Source: an uncultured Oleiphilus sp.
GTDB taxonomy: Bacteria > Pseudomonadota > Gammaproteobacteria > Pseudomonadales > Oleiphilaceae
Direction: 5' to 3'
DNA length: 59,067 nt
Assembly (NCBI GenBank): GCA_913020045.1
Contig: CAJWBE010000027.1
Coordinates: 1 to 59,067, forward strand
Part shown: in pieces, positions 44,486 to 52,964 of the stretch
Layout of the letters: every line of letters starts with the position of its first letter
How positions within the stretch are numbered: the first letter of the stretch is position 1
Notes under the pieces: generated by a model
Told to the model about the DNA's origin: nothing
The model's input: the letters and a program-made list of their open reading frames with translations, nothing else
Database searches by the model: none
Position numbers and translations under genes: made by a program

Positions 44486-45175
44486 ATGTTGAATGTTTCA
44501 AATCTAAAGGTGAGTTATGGCCAGAGTGAAGTCATTCATGGCCTCGACTTTAGTGTTCCAAAGAACGAAACCCTAGCCATTATGGGGCGAAACGGGATGG
44601 GTAAAACAACCTTGTTCAAATCGCTTATCGGGGTGCTGCCGGCAAGTGAGGGGACTATTTCTGTCGACGGAGTCGACGTAACGAGTTGTGAGAGTTATCA
44701 GCGAGTAGAAAACGGGATTGCTTATGTGCCGCAAGGACGAATGATTTTTCCGAGCCTAACGGTGAAGGAAAATATTGAGACCGGTATGGAAGTGTCAAAG
44801 ATGAAAACTATTCCAGATGAGATCTATGCCTTGTTCCCGGTGTTGCATGAAATGCGCAACCGTAAGGGAGGCAACCTGTCGGGTGGACAGCAACAACAGT
44901 TGGCGATAGCTCGCGCGCTAGTAACAAACCCCAAGGTGTTATTGCTGGATGAACCGACCGAAGGGATCCAGCCTTCCATCATTAAAGACATCGCCAATGT
45001 TCTAAATGAAATTAAGAAAATGCGTGACATCACCATCATTGTGTCTGAGCAAGTACTGAGTTTTACGATGGCTGTTGCGGACAGAATTATTGTGATCGAC
45101 GGCGGAAAATTTATTCACGAAGACCGCCGTGAAGATGTCGATACCGAGCAGATACGGGGTTATCTCTCGGTTTAA
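44486..45175 (+). CDS. urtE: Urea/short-amide ABC transporter ATPase, UrtE-like
   Basis: The 229-residue ATPase of the LivF/UrtE group has Walker A GRNGMGKTT, the Q-loop YVPQGRMIFPSLTVKEN, signature LSGGQQQQLAIARAL, Walker B LLLDEPTEGIQPS, and the switch residue in IIVSEQVL where most ABC ATPases have histidine; glutamine/glutamate there is usual for LivF/UrtE. The ATG at 44486 with AGGTG upstream fits the family N-terminus (MLNVSNLKVSYGQSE); an ATG 42 bases upstream would add a non-homologous leader. Confidence 0.94.
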   Translation: MLNVSNLKVSYGQSEVIHGLDFSVPKNETLAIMGRNGMGKTTLFKSLIGVLPASEGTISVDGVDVTSCESYQRVENGIAYVPQGRMIFPSLTVKENIETGMEVSKMKTIPDEIYALFPVLHEMRNRKGGNLSGGQQQQLAIARALVTNPKVLLLDEPTEGIQPSIIKDIANVLNEIKKMRDITIIVSEQVLSFTMAVADRIIVIDGGKFIHEDRREDVDTEQIRGYLSV

Positions 45176-45333
45176 TTCTTTATGCGCTGCTTTTGGGCGC
45201 TAGAAGTGAAAAGCGTAAGCACGAAGAAAAAAACGTTGTTTGGTGACACTGACCTGGTCAGTTAACCGGGCTAAGCAAAACGAATCTAGAACGTGAATTG
45301 AAAAATAAATCAGGTGATAACAGGAGACTAGAT

Positions 45334-46563
45334 ATGACCGATACCATCATAAAAGTGAACCTAAACGAATCTGCTTATGATAACGAAAAGATTCATAACC
45401 GTTGGCACCCGGATATCCCGATGGTCGAAATGGTAAAGCCGGGAGATGATTTTATTATTGAATGTGTCGACTGGACCGGCGGACAAATTAAGAACAACGA
45501 CAACGCAGATGATGTTAGAGATGTTGACCTAAGTCAGGTGCATTTCTTGTCTGGGCCTGTCGGGGTAGAGGGAGCGGAACCCGGCGATTTGCTGGTGGTT
45601 GATATTTTAGATATCGGCACCTTTGACGATAGTCAGTGGGGCTTTAATGGTTTTTTCTCTAAGCAGAATGGAGGGGGCTTTTTAACGGAGCATTTTCCGG
45701 AAGCGCAAAAGTCAATTTGGGACTTTAAGGGCATGTTTACCAGTTCTAGACATGTTCCCGGCGTGGAATTTGCGGGATTGATTCACCCAGGATTGATTGG
45801 TTGTTTGCCATCAAAAGAGATGCTGGAAGAGTGGAACACTCGCGAAAAAGGTTTATATGATACTGAGCCAGACCGTGTGCCTGCACTGGCGACTCTCCCA
45901 TACGCAGACACTGCGCACATGGGGACGATGACCGGCGAAGCCCGCGATGCCGCAGCGGCTGAAGGCGCTCGTACCGTGCCACCTAGGGAGCATGGCGGTA
46001 ACTGTGATATCAAAGATCTATCTCGCGGATCAAAAGTTTATTTCCCTGTTTATGTGAAGGATGCTGGCTTGAGTGTTGGTGATTTACATTTTAGTCAGGG
46101 CGACGGTGAAATTACGTTCTGTGGCGCGATCGAAATGGCCGGTTGGATACATATGCGGGTGAATTTGATCAAAGGCGGGATTGAGAAGTACGGCATCAAA
46201 AATCCGATCTTTAAGCCAAGTCCGATCACACCTAAGTACGATGACTACTTGATTTTTGAAGGCATATCGGTGGATGAGTATGGCGAGCAGCACTATCTAG
46301 ATGTCCATGTCGCTTATCGTCAGGCCTGCTTAAATGCCATCGAATACCTCACCAAATTTGGCTATACCAAAGCCCAAGCTTATGCGATTTTAGGCTGTGC
46401 GCCGGTGCAAGGTCATATCAGTGGGGTGGTCGATATTCCAAATGCCTGTGCGACGCTGTGGTTGCCGACAGACATCTTCGAGTTTGATGTCCAGCCTAAC
46501 GCTGATGGGCCGAAAATAATGCTCGATGGCAGTGTTGATGTGCCTTTGTCCAAGGACAAGTAA
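45334..46563 (+). CDS. fmdA: Formamidase
   Basis: FmdA hydrolyses formamide, and less well other short amides, to the acid and ammonia in the cytoplasm. The 409-residue protein fits the FmdA/AmdA family: early HNRWHPDIPMVEMVKPGDDFIIE, the FSGPVGVEGAEPGDLLVVDIL-like block (here FLSGPVGVEGAEPGD), EFAGLIHPGLIGCLPS, PPREHGGNCDIKDLSRGSKVYFPV and the late AYAILGCAPVQGHISGVVDIPNAC. AGGAG lies before the ATG at 45334, which I prefer to an in-frame start 36 bases upstream. Its place after a complete UrtABCDE-like importer indicates use of amides as nitrogen source. Confidence 0.95.
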   Translation: MTDTIIKVNLNESAYDNEKIHNRWHPDIPMVEMVKPGDDFIIECVDWTGGQIKNNDNADDVRDVDLSQVHFLSGPVGVEGAEPGDLLVVDILDIGTFDDSQWGFNGFFSKQNGGGFLTEHFPEAQKSIWDFKGMFTSSRHVPGVEFAGLIHPGLIGCLPSKEMLEEWNTREKGLYDTEPDRVPALATLPYADTAHMGTMTGEARDAAAAEGARTVPPREHGGNCDIKDLSRGSKVYFPVYVKDAGLSVGDLHFSQGDGEITFCGAIEMAGWIHMRVNLIKGGIEKYGIKNPIFKPSPITPKYDDYLIFEGISVDEYGEQHYLDVHVAYRQACLNAIEYLTKFGYTKAQAYAILGCAPVQGHISGVVDIPNACATLWLPTDIFEFDVQPNADGPKIMLDGSVDVPLSKDK

Positions 46564-46576
46564 ACACATGCGCTTG

Positions 46577-46611
46577 GGTAGCGACTCGTTCGTTAGGGTC
46601 GCTGCCTTTTT
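46577..46611 (+). terminator. Probable terminator between fmdA and fmdB
   Basis: GGTAGCGAC (46577-46585) pairs with GTCGCTGCC (46598-46606) with one mismatch, followed by five T. It may lower expression of fmdB relative to fmdA. Confidence 0.5.
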
Positions 46612-46656
46612 AGGCGACGGGGTACTAAGTCGCTAAATGATCCCAAGGAGTAAGTT

Positions 46657-47058
46657 ATGCCGGTATATGATTATAAGTGTCCAGAGCACGGTGTGTTCCA
46701 TGAACTTGCGACGATTGCGCAGAGCGGCGATCCAAAAACCTGCCCAAAATGCAGCAAACTTAGCGCGCGCGTGATTATGATTCCACCCGAAGTGTTAGCG
46801 ATGGCTCCCGCCAAACGCGCGTCCATGGAACGCAATGATGCAGCACAGCATCAACCGATTATCTCAACCACAGATTCTAGAGCCGAAGTCGCCGATCGTC
46901 GCGCCTTTGACCAAAAACATGGTCATCAGCACAGCAAAGGCAGCTGCTGCTCCCATGAGCATGCCTCAGATAAAAGTGCACTTAAACAGCAGGTTATTCT
47001 GTTGCCGGACGGCAGTAAGGTATTTCCATCTCAGCGTCCGTGGATGATCAGTCACTAG
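46657..47058 (+). CDS. fmdB: FmdB-family zinc-ribbon protein with His/Cys-rich tail
   Basis: The 133-residue protein begins with the FmdB zinc ribbon MPVYDYKCPEHGVFHELATI ... PKTCPKC (ligands Cys8, His11 or equivalent, Cys29, Cys32). FmdB is named as a putative regulator of formamidase expression in Methylophilus; its mechanism is not settled. The C-terminal part has a metal-binding-looking cluster HGHQHSKGSCCSHEH (residues 88-102), which is longer than the usual FmdB. A good AAGGAG ribosome-binding site precedes the ATG. It is the last gene of the urt-fmd cluster. Confidence 0.85.
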   Translation: MPVYDYKCPEHGVFHELATIAQSGDPKTCPKCSKLSARVIMIPPEVLAMAPAKRASMERNDAAQHQPIISTTDSRAEVADRRAFDQKHGHQHSKGSCCSHEHASDKSALKQQVILLPDGSKVFPSQRPWMISH

Positions 47059-47061
47059 CAT

Positions 47062-47130
47062 TTAGGGAGGAGAGGCGTCTCCCCTGTCGTTTCTTTGTTT
47101 CTCATACTGGGTATGAGAAACCCTCCCTAA
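47062..47130. repeat. Nested inverted repeats between fmdB and lpxL-like gene
   Basis: An outer 9-bp pair TTAGGGAGG (47062-47070) / CCTCCCTAA (47122-47130) encloses a small hairpin GAGA-GGCG-TCTC (about 47070-47081) and a perfect 10-bp hairpin TTTCTCATAC-TGG-GTATGAGAAA (47098-47120), so the strand can fold as a three-way junction. No clear T-tract follows on either strand. It lies between convergent genes and may end transcription in some form, or be a repeated genomic element. Confidence 0.55.
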
Positions 47131-47192
47131 TCTTACTTTCCGTAGCCAAGCCCTGCGCGTGAGACTTTTGGGGTAGGCAGTTCCGAGAATGC

Positions 47193-48191
47193 TTAATCAT
47201 AAAGGCTAGGTTCTCCTTCAGGGCGCGTCTTGAAACGCCGGTGTAGCCATAGGTATTGTTCCGGATGAATCATGATTGCATCCTCTAGCCCTTTGTTTAA
47301 TCGACTACAGTTTTCTACTTCGTCATCAGACGGGTAGCCTTCATAGATAGGTGTGTAATGGACGCTGTAAACCCCGTTTTCTTCTCTAAATTGGCTCAGT
47401 TGCAGCACTGTGGCGCCAGTCTCTCTTGCGATCCATGCAGGAGTAGTGAGGGTAGCAGCAGGAACGCCAAATAAGGGGGCGAATATTCCGCGTTTGGGGC
47501 CAACGCCTGAGTCTTGGTCCGGCGCATACCAGACCACGTTGCCTTCTTTGATAAATTCCATCATTTCTTTTAGCTCACGCTTCGTAAAGCCTATTCCACT
47601 ATAACGACGACGTGAACGCTCAATAAATGCATTCAGTAGCTTGTTGTTTTGTGGCCGATACATGTAGTTGAACGTGGTCACATGATTTGCCAAAGGGCCA
47701 GCAAAGTCGATGATGCTGAAGTGAGCGCCAATCAATAGCACGCCTTTGCCGCGCGCTTTTGCTTCGTCGAGGTGCTCTTTGCCGTGCACTTGAAGGGTCT
47801 TTAAGAAGGGGGTGAAATCGCGCCACCAAGCAACGGTACTTTCCATATATCCGACAGCGTTTGAGATAAACGATTTACGAATCATCTCTTCTTGTTCGTC
47901 GGGAGAAAGGTTTGGGAAGCACGCACGAATATTGCCTCTGGCTACTTTGTAGCGGCTGCCGCCGAGTTTATAAAGGCGCATACCGAGCCAAGTGCCAAGT
48001 GCTTGTTTGGTTTTGTGTGGCAAGAAAGAGATTAGGTATAAAACAAACAGCAGCAGCCAGGTTGCCCAGTAGCGAGGGTGTAAGAAATTTCGGTAGTAGT
48101 GGCTTGGATCAATCGGTCGCACTGAGATATCCCTGAAAAGTTCATGCCCTGTTTTGGGGGCGAATCGTGAGGCTAAGGTGGCGCTTTTCAC
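47193..48191 (-). CDS. LpxL/HtrB-like lipid A acyltransferase
   Basis: The 332-residue protein belongs to the lysophospholipid/lipid A acyltransferase family. It has one N-terminal membrane anchor (WATWLLLFVLYLISFLP, about 43-59), the catalytic motif LIGAHFSIIDFAG (H-X4-D) and VWYAPDQDSGVGPKRGIFAPLFG with the acyl-substrate loop. Such enzymes add a secondary lauroyl or myristoyl chain to Kdo2-lipid A at the inner membrane. Which chain cannot be told. It is monocistronic. Confidence 0.88.
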   Translation of the reverse strand: MKSATLASRFAPKTGHELFRDISVRPIDPSHYYRNFLHPRYWATWLLLFVLYLISFLPHKTKQALGTWLGMRLYKLGGSRYKVARGNIRACFPNLSPDEQEEMIRKSFISNAVGYMESTVAWWRDFTPFLKTLQVHGKEHLDEAKARGKGVLLIGAHFSIIDFAGPLANHVTTFNYMYRPQNNKLLNAFIERSRRRYSGIGFTKRELKEMMEFIKEGNVVWYAPDQDSGVGPKRGIFAPLFGVPAATLTTPAWIARETGATVLQLSQFREENGVYSVHYTPIYEGYPSDDEVENCSRLNKGLEDAIMIHPEQYLWLHRRFKTRPEGEPSLYD

Positions 48192-48327
48192 ACGCTGGTG
48201 TGACAGCTAAGCGCATTAAACCATGAACTCAGTGGGTCTAGAAATACTCAATAGTCGAAATGAATGTTCCGTATAAGCATGTGTTGAGTTTGGGGGCTCG
48301 ACAGGGATAGTGTCAGCAATGCAGCTT

Positions 48328-48714
48328 TTATTTGAAAAGTGGAACGACTTCGGCTTTCGTTTGCTCTGTGTGTTCTGTGTGCTCGGCGTCGATGGGCGCG
48401 ATGTTGAGTGTCGCATTGAGTTCTAGCAATGCTGAGCGCATCATCTCAGATATGCGCATGCAGGCTTGTACGTTTGTGCGGCAACGCGCGCGTTCCATAT
48501 TGATTGTAAATTGAATGCCTTCTAGGCGTTTTTTAGCCCGCTCTGGCGCGCGATCGATAACTTGCGCGCAAAGCTGTTCTCGCAGAGCTTCGAATGCGAC
48601 AGGATCATCTTTTGCCAGTGATACCAAATGGTCGAAATCTGGCAGCTCGATATGCGGATATGCGTCTTCGCTTTGCTCCTGTTCTCTCGGCGAACGGGTG
48701 GTTGTCTTCGTCAT
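48328..48714 (-). CDS. DUF3135 small protein
   Basis: The 128-residue cytosolic protein matches the DUF3135 pattern: ELPDFDHLVSLAKDDPVAFEALREQLC, then RAKKRLEGIQFTINMERARCRTNVQACMRISEMM. It is mostly helical. Function unknown. It is transcribed away from rnr. No operon partner is near. Confidence 0.82.
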   Translation of the reverse strand: MTKTTTRSPREQEQSEDAYPHIELPDFDHLVSLAKDDPVAFEALREQLCAQVIDRAPERAKKRLEGIQFTINMERARCRTNVQACMRISEMMRSALLELNATLNIAPIDAEHTEHTEQTKAEVVPLFK

Positions 48715-49025
48715 GGAAACGTCCTCAAACTGTTACGTTGGCTTAAGCAGCGGCTCCATTCGTTTTATTGCTTCTGCGCATCGTTAGATATCTCGTTGAA
48801 AAAAGTATCAGTCTGTTTAAAAAGCGTCCAGCTCTGGGCCGCCAGATATCGATCTGCATCAAACAAATTGACAAGATTTTAAATTTCATTGCGGTCATAC
48901 GTTTAGCTTGCCCAATCATTTCAGCGCTTTAATCGCGGTGGGCGGTCTTCCACGCTATAATCTGCGCAGCTTGCTGGGGCTGACTAAAAAGCCTTCGCAT
49001 CCACTTCTTTTTAGGCACCTGTTTT
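48715..49025. other. 311-bp divergent region between DUF3135 and rnr
   Basis: No gene is seen. A consensus -10 TATAAT (48956-48961) lies 64 bp before the rnr ATG, but no -35 with a good match is found 16-18 bp upstream. No tRNA gene is present here, unlike the tRNA-Leu often found before rnr in Pseudomonas. Confidence 0.45.
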
Positions 49026-51695
49026 ATGACAAACGATAAGCAACCACCGACTTCTCAGTCGTCTCCTGACCCTCATGCTGATAGGGAGGCGACTAACTAT
49101 GAAAATCCAATCCCGAGCCGAGAGTTTATCCTGGAGTTTTTGGACCAAGCAGGAAATGCACTGACGCATCCTCAGGTCGCGAAGGAGTTGGATTTGTCGT
49201 CGGCGGATAATGTCGAAGCACTGCGGCGCCGGTTAATCGCCATGACGCGTGATGGTCAGCTGGTTTGTAATCGTCGCAATCAGTTTTTTCCAAAAGCGAA
49301 AAGTAAAACTATCATCGGAACTGTTATTGGTCATCGCGATGGCTTTGGTTTTGTTAAACCAGACGGGGAGGGCGATGATATTTTCCTTTCTGCTCGGCAA
49401 ATGCAGTCAGTGTTTGACGGCGACAAAGTTGAAGTAAGGCTTGATTCTGCGGATCATCGCGGCAAGGTTAACGGCGTGATCGAACAGGTGCTGGAGCACA
49501 ATACCGAGCAGCTAGTTGGACGTTTATTTATTGAAGGTGGATATGCGTTTGTAGAAGTAGAGAATGTGCGCATTGCTCAGCAAGTGGTTGTTCCGCCAGA
49601 AGAAGTTAAAGACGCGGTGCATGGCCAGTTTGTCGTGATTAAACTGACGCAACAGCCGTCAAAGCGCAGCCATGCGGTAGGGAAGGTGATTGAAGTGTTG
49701 GGCGATTACATGGCGCCTGGAATGGAAATTGAAGTCGCGATCCGCTCTCATGGCATTCCTCATGTCTGGCCTGACGATGTTGAGCAAGCGGTGTCGACGC
49801 TAACGTCCGAAGTTAGTGATGCCGAGAAGCGTGAGCGCATTGATATTCGTCACCTTCCTCTCGTGACGATCGATGGTGAGGATGCACGTGACTTTGATGA
49901 TGCCGTCTATTGCGCGGCAGATAACAATGGTTTCCGCCTCTATGTCGCGATAGCCGATGTTAGCCATTACGTTCGTCCAGGTTCTGCGTTAGATACCGAA
50001 GCGCATACGCGTGGTACATCTGTTTATTTTCCAGACCATGTAGTGCCGATGCTGCCAGAAGCGTTGTCTAACGGCTTATGTTCGCTTAACCCAAAAGTTG
50101 ACCGCCTTTGTATGGTGTGTGAAATGCAACTCGGGCCAGACGGTGAAGTACTCGAAAGTCAGTTTTATGAAGCGGTTATGCATAGCCATGCGCGTCTAAC
50201 GTATAACCAAGTCGGTTTGATGCTAGAGAACGCTGACTCTCCTGAAGGTGTCCAGCTGTGTGACGATTTTGCGGATACTTTGCCGCATTTGCATCAGTTG
50301 TATGCGCTCTATCATGTTTTGAAAAAACGCCGTGTGAAGCGTGGGGCGATTGATTTTGATACGGTCGAAACACGCATAGTCTTTGGCGAAGGCCGTAAGA
50401 TTGATGAAATTGTTCCGACGATCCGAAATGACGCTCACAAACTGATTGAAGAATGCATGTTGTGTGCGAATGTCGCGACCGCAGAGTTCTTGGCGAGCCA
50501 GGACTTGCCGACTCTTTATCGTATTCATGAAACTCCCGGTGCTCAGAAATTAGAGAACCTGCGCTCTTTCCTTAGCGAGCTGGGCTTGCAACTCATGGGG
50601 GGAGAATCGCCAACTCCTGCAGACTACCAAAGCCTGATGAGCCAAATTAAAGAGCGTCCTGATTTCAGTGTGATTCAAACCGTTATGCTGCGTTCGATGA
50701 GCCAAGCGGTCTATGGTCCTGAAGAAAAAGGACACTTTGGTTTGGCGTTTGATCACTACGCGCATTTTACGTCGCCTATCCGTCGTTACCCGGATTTATT
50801 GACGCACCGTGCATTGAAGTCTCGTATTTATAGCAAGCAAACGATCAAACAAGTTAAGCGCCCTGACAATATCGAGTTTGGTCGATATGGCTACAAATAT
50901 GACATGGCAGCCATGATTGCGTTGGGTGAACATTGCTCAATGACCGAGCGTCGCGCTGATGATGCGACTCGTGACGTCGCCAGTTGGCTTAAATGTGAGT
51001 ACTTGCAGCAGCACTTGGGTGAGGTATTTGAAGGTTTGATTTCTGGCGTGACCAACTTTGGCTTTTTCGTCGAACTCGCCAACCTCTATGTCGAAGGGCT
51101 TGTTCATGTGGCGACCTTAGAAGGGGATTACTTCCAGTTTGACCCTCAGAAGCATCGCTTACTCGGCGAGCGCACCGGTACGCGTTATGGCTTGGGCGAC
51201 AAAGTAATGGTGCAGGTGGCGAGTATTAGCCTTGAAGAGCGCAAAGTAGATCTAATATTGGTCAGTGCGGAACCACGCTCAAAAGCCAAGCGTCGTCTGA
51301 GTCGTGACTCGGGTGGAAGGGGAGCTGCTGAGAGTAAGGGTGGTGCTGATAAAGGCCGTGACAAGAAACAAGGCGCGAGAGGTGCAACCAAAGCGCGCGG
51401 TAAGCCTGCTGGAAAAATAAAACGTGATGCATTCGGAAATGTCATCAGTGGTGAGAATGAGAAAGGGCCGTCTGAAGGTCGCAATGGTGACAAAAAGCCT
51501 AAGAAAAAAGTAAGGCAAAAAGACACCAAGAACAAAGGCAAACCAAAGGCGAAGGGCGAGAAAACCGCGGCGGGCGCTAAGAAATCACAAGGTGGTAAAG
51601 CGCCATCGGCACCTAAACCAGCGACTTCATCCGATCGTTCATCCACGGATGGCGATAGTCCGAGACCGAGAAAAAGGCGACTGGTGAAAAAATGA
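49026..51695 (+). CDS. rnr: Ribonuclease R
   Basis: RNase R is a 3'-to-5' processive exoribonuclease that degrades structured RNA and helps in stress and rRNA quality control. The 889-residue protein has an N-terminal winged helix (about 25-90), cold-shock domains, the RNB catalytic core with the metal-binding DGEDARDFDDAVYC (about 282-295), and a C-terminal S1 domain ending near residue 745. Beyond that is a tail of about 142 residues rich in Lys, Gly, Arg and Ala, longer than in E. coli (813 in total). Such tails aid RNA binding and unwinding. The rlmB gene overlaps its stop by 4 bp. Confidence 0.96.
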   Translation: MTNDKQPPTSQSSPDPHADREATNYENPIPSREFILEFLDQAGNALTHPQVAKELDLSSADNVEALRRRLIAMTRDGQLVCNRRNQFFPKAKSKTIIGTVIGHRDGFGFVKPDGEGDDIFLSARQMQSVFDGDKVEVRLDSADHRGKVNGVIEQVLEHNTEQLVGRLFIEGGYAFVEVENVRIAQQVVVPPEEVKDAVHGQFVVIKLTQQPSKRSHAVGKVIEVLGDYMAPGMEIEVAIRSHGIPHVWPDDVEQAVSTLTSEVSDAEKRERIDIRHLPLVTIDGEDARDFDDAVYCAADNNGFRLYVAIADVSHYVRPGSALDTEAHTRGTSVYFPDHVVPMLPEALSNGLCSLNPKVDRLCMVCEMQLGPDGEVLESQFYEAVMHSHARLTYNQVGLMLENADSPEGVQLCDDFADTLPHLHQLYALYHVLKKRRVKRGAIDFDTVETRIVFGEGRKIDEIVPTIRNDAHKLIEECMLCANVATAEFLASQDLPTLYRIHETPGAQKLENLRSFLSELGLQLMGGESPTPADYQSLMSQIKERPDFSVIQTVMLRSMSQAVYGPEEKGHFGLAFDHYAHFTSPIRRYPDLLTHRALKSRIYSKQTIKQVKRPDNIEFGRYGYKYDMAAMIALGEHCSMTERRADDATRDVASWLKCEYLQQHLGEVFEGLISGVTNFGFFVELANLYVEGLVHVATLEGDYFQFDPQKHRLLGERTGTRYGLGDKVMVQVASISLEERKVDLILVSAEPRSKAKRRLSRDSGGRGAAESKGGADKGRDKKQGARGATKARGKPAGKIKRDAFGNVISGENEKGPSEGRNGDKKPKKKVRQKDTKNKGKPKAKGEKTAAGAKKSQGGKAPSAPKPATSSDRSSTDGDSPRPRKRRLVKK

Positions 51696-52444
51696 GTCAC
51701 CCAGAATTAGATACCGTGTTCGGCATTCATGCCGTTGAGTCATTGTTAAAGAAAGACACTGACGCCATTGTCGGATTAAAATTTGCTGAGGGCCGAGACG
51801 ATAAGCGTCTCGCAGGCTTGTTTGGCGCGGCTCAAAGAGCTGGCTTGTCGGTCGACTATGTGCCGCGTAAGGAGCTCGACAACCTAGTGCGGGGGCGGCA
51901 TCAAGGTGTTGTTGCACTGGTAAAACCTGATGCGGAGAAAGACGAAGGTGACCTAGAAGATGTTCTCAATTCCCTTGACGTTGCACCCTTCCTGTTAATT
52001 CTAGATTCCGTCACGGATCCGCATAACCTTGGCGCTTGTATGCGATCTGCAGATGCTGCCGGTGTTCATGCCGTGATAGTTCCCAAGGATAAATCGGCGC
52101 CTTTGAATGCGGTGGCTAAGAATGTCGCGTCAGGCGCAGCAGAGCATGTGCCCTTGATTAAGGTGACCAACTTGGCGCGCACGATGCGCTGGTTGCAAGA
52201 CAGAGGCGTCTGGATTACGGGTGCTGCGGGTGAAGCGGAACAAGACGTTTATCAAACTGACATGAAAGGGCCTTGCGCCATTGCGATGGGAGCTGAAGGC
52301 TCCGGCTTGCGCCGTCTGACGAGAGAGCATTGTGACCAGTTGACGAAAATTCCAATGGCGGGGACGGTGAGCAGTCTGAACGTCTCGGTTGCCACCGGAA
52401 TTTGTTTATTTGAAGCGGTGCGCCAACGAAATGCTGGCGCATAG
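51692..52444 (+). CDS. rlmB: 23S rRNA (guanosine-2251-2'-O)-methyltransferase
   Basis: RlmB is a SPOUT methyltransferase that modifies G2251 in the peptidyl-transferase P loop. The 250-residue protein has the N-terminal substrate-binding domain (FGIHAVESLLKKD) and the knotted SPOUT motifs LILDSVTDPHNLGACMRSADAAGVHAV, IAMGAEGSGLRRLT and PMAGTVSSLNVSVATGICLFEA. It overlaps rnr by 4 bp, as is common in gammaproteobacteria, so the two are translationally coupled. The rpsF operon that often follows is absent. Confidence 0.96.
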   Translation: MSHPELDTVFGIHAVESLLKKDTDAIVGLKFAEGRDDKRLAGLFGAAQRAGLSVDYVPRKELDNLVRGRHQGVVALVKPDAEKDEGDLEDVLNSLDVAPFLLILDSVTDPHNLGACMRSADAAGVHAVIVPKDKSAPLNAVAKNVASGAAEHVPLIKVTNLARTMRWLQDRGVWITGAAGEAEQDVYQTDMKGPCAIAMGAEGSGLRRLTREHCDQLTKIPMAGTVSSLNVSVATGICLFEAVRQRNAGA

Positions 52445-52549
52445 GGGCTGTTGTTTTAGTTAGTTTTCCGTTTGTTTTGGCAAGCGACAGTGAGCGTGTT
52501 AAACAAGAGAACGATTAGTTAAACATGAACAAGAGGGTAATCAACTAGG

Positions 52550-52942
52550 ATGCAATTGGATACAGCGAAAAAACCAACGGACTCGTTAATTAAGATTCTA
52601 TATATCATCTACGCACTACACATTTTTAGTGCGGTAAATGGTTTGCTAACGCCAGCTTTTGTAGTAACTGCGTTTTTGTCTGGTTGGCCTTCGGTGATAG
52701 CTTTGGTTATGAGCTATGTATGGCGTGGCGACGCTGCTGGTAGCTACTTATCATCGCATTTTGATTGGTTAATACGTACCTTCTGGTTTGCTGTTATGTG
52801 GTTTGTTATCGCCGCACTGTTTATTTTTACCATTGTTGGGTTAGTGATTGGCTTTCCAATACTGCTTGTTGTCGGTATTTGGGTGGTCTACCGTTTGGCA
52901 CGAGGCCTTTTCGCATTGAATGACCGGCGTATCGTTGGTTAG
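52550..52942 (+). CDS. Small membrane protein, DUF4870-like
   Basis: The 130-residue protein has three or four hydrophobic segments (about 18-38, 43-60, 75-105, 103-118) with short loops, the pattern of DUF4870 family membrane proteins. A short soluble start (MQLDTAKKPTDS) and a basic end (LNDRRIVG) suggest both termini are cytosolic. Function unknown. It lies 105 bp after rlmB and converges on the GST-fold gene. Confidence 0.7.
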   Translation: MQLDTAKKPTDSLIKILYIIYALHIFSAVNGLLTPAFVVTAFLSGWPSVIALVMSYVWRGDAAGSYLSSHFDWLIRTFWFAVMWFVIAALFIFTIVGLVIGFPILLVVGIWVVYRLARGLFALNDRRIVG

Positions 52943-52964
52943 ACCACTCTTAAGGGTTGGCGCC

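Noticed and set aside
48961-49025. tRNA gene before rnr, as in Pseudomonas
   Set aside because: The 65 bases after TATAAT cannot hold a cloverleaf and show no T-loop signature.
51185-51700. 171-codon open frame antisense to the rnr tail
   Set aside because: It mirrors the Lys/Gly/Arg-rich tail composition; Pro/Ser/Leu/Phe-rich product without family likeness.
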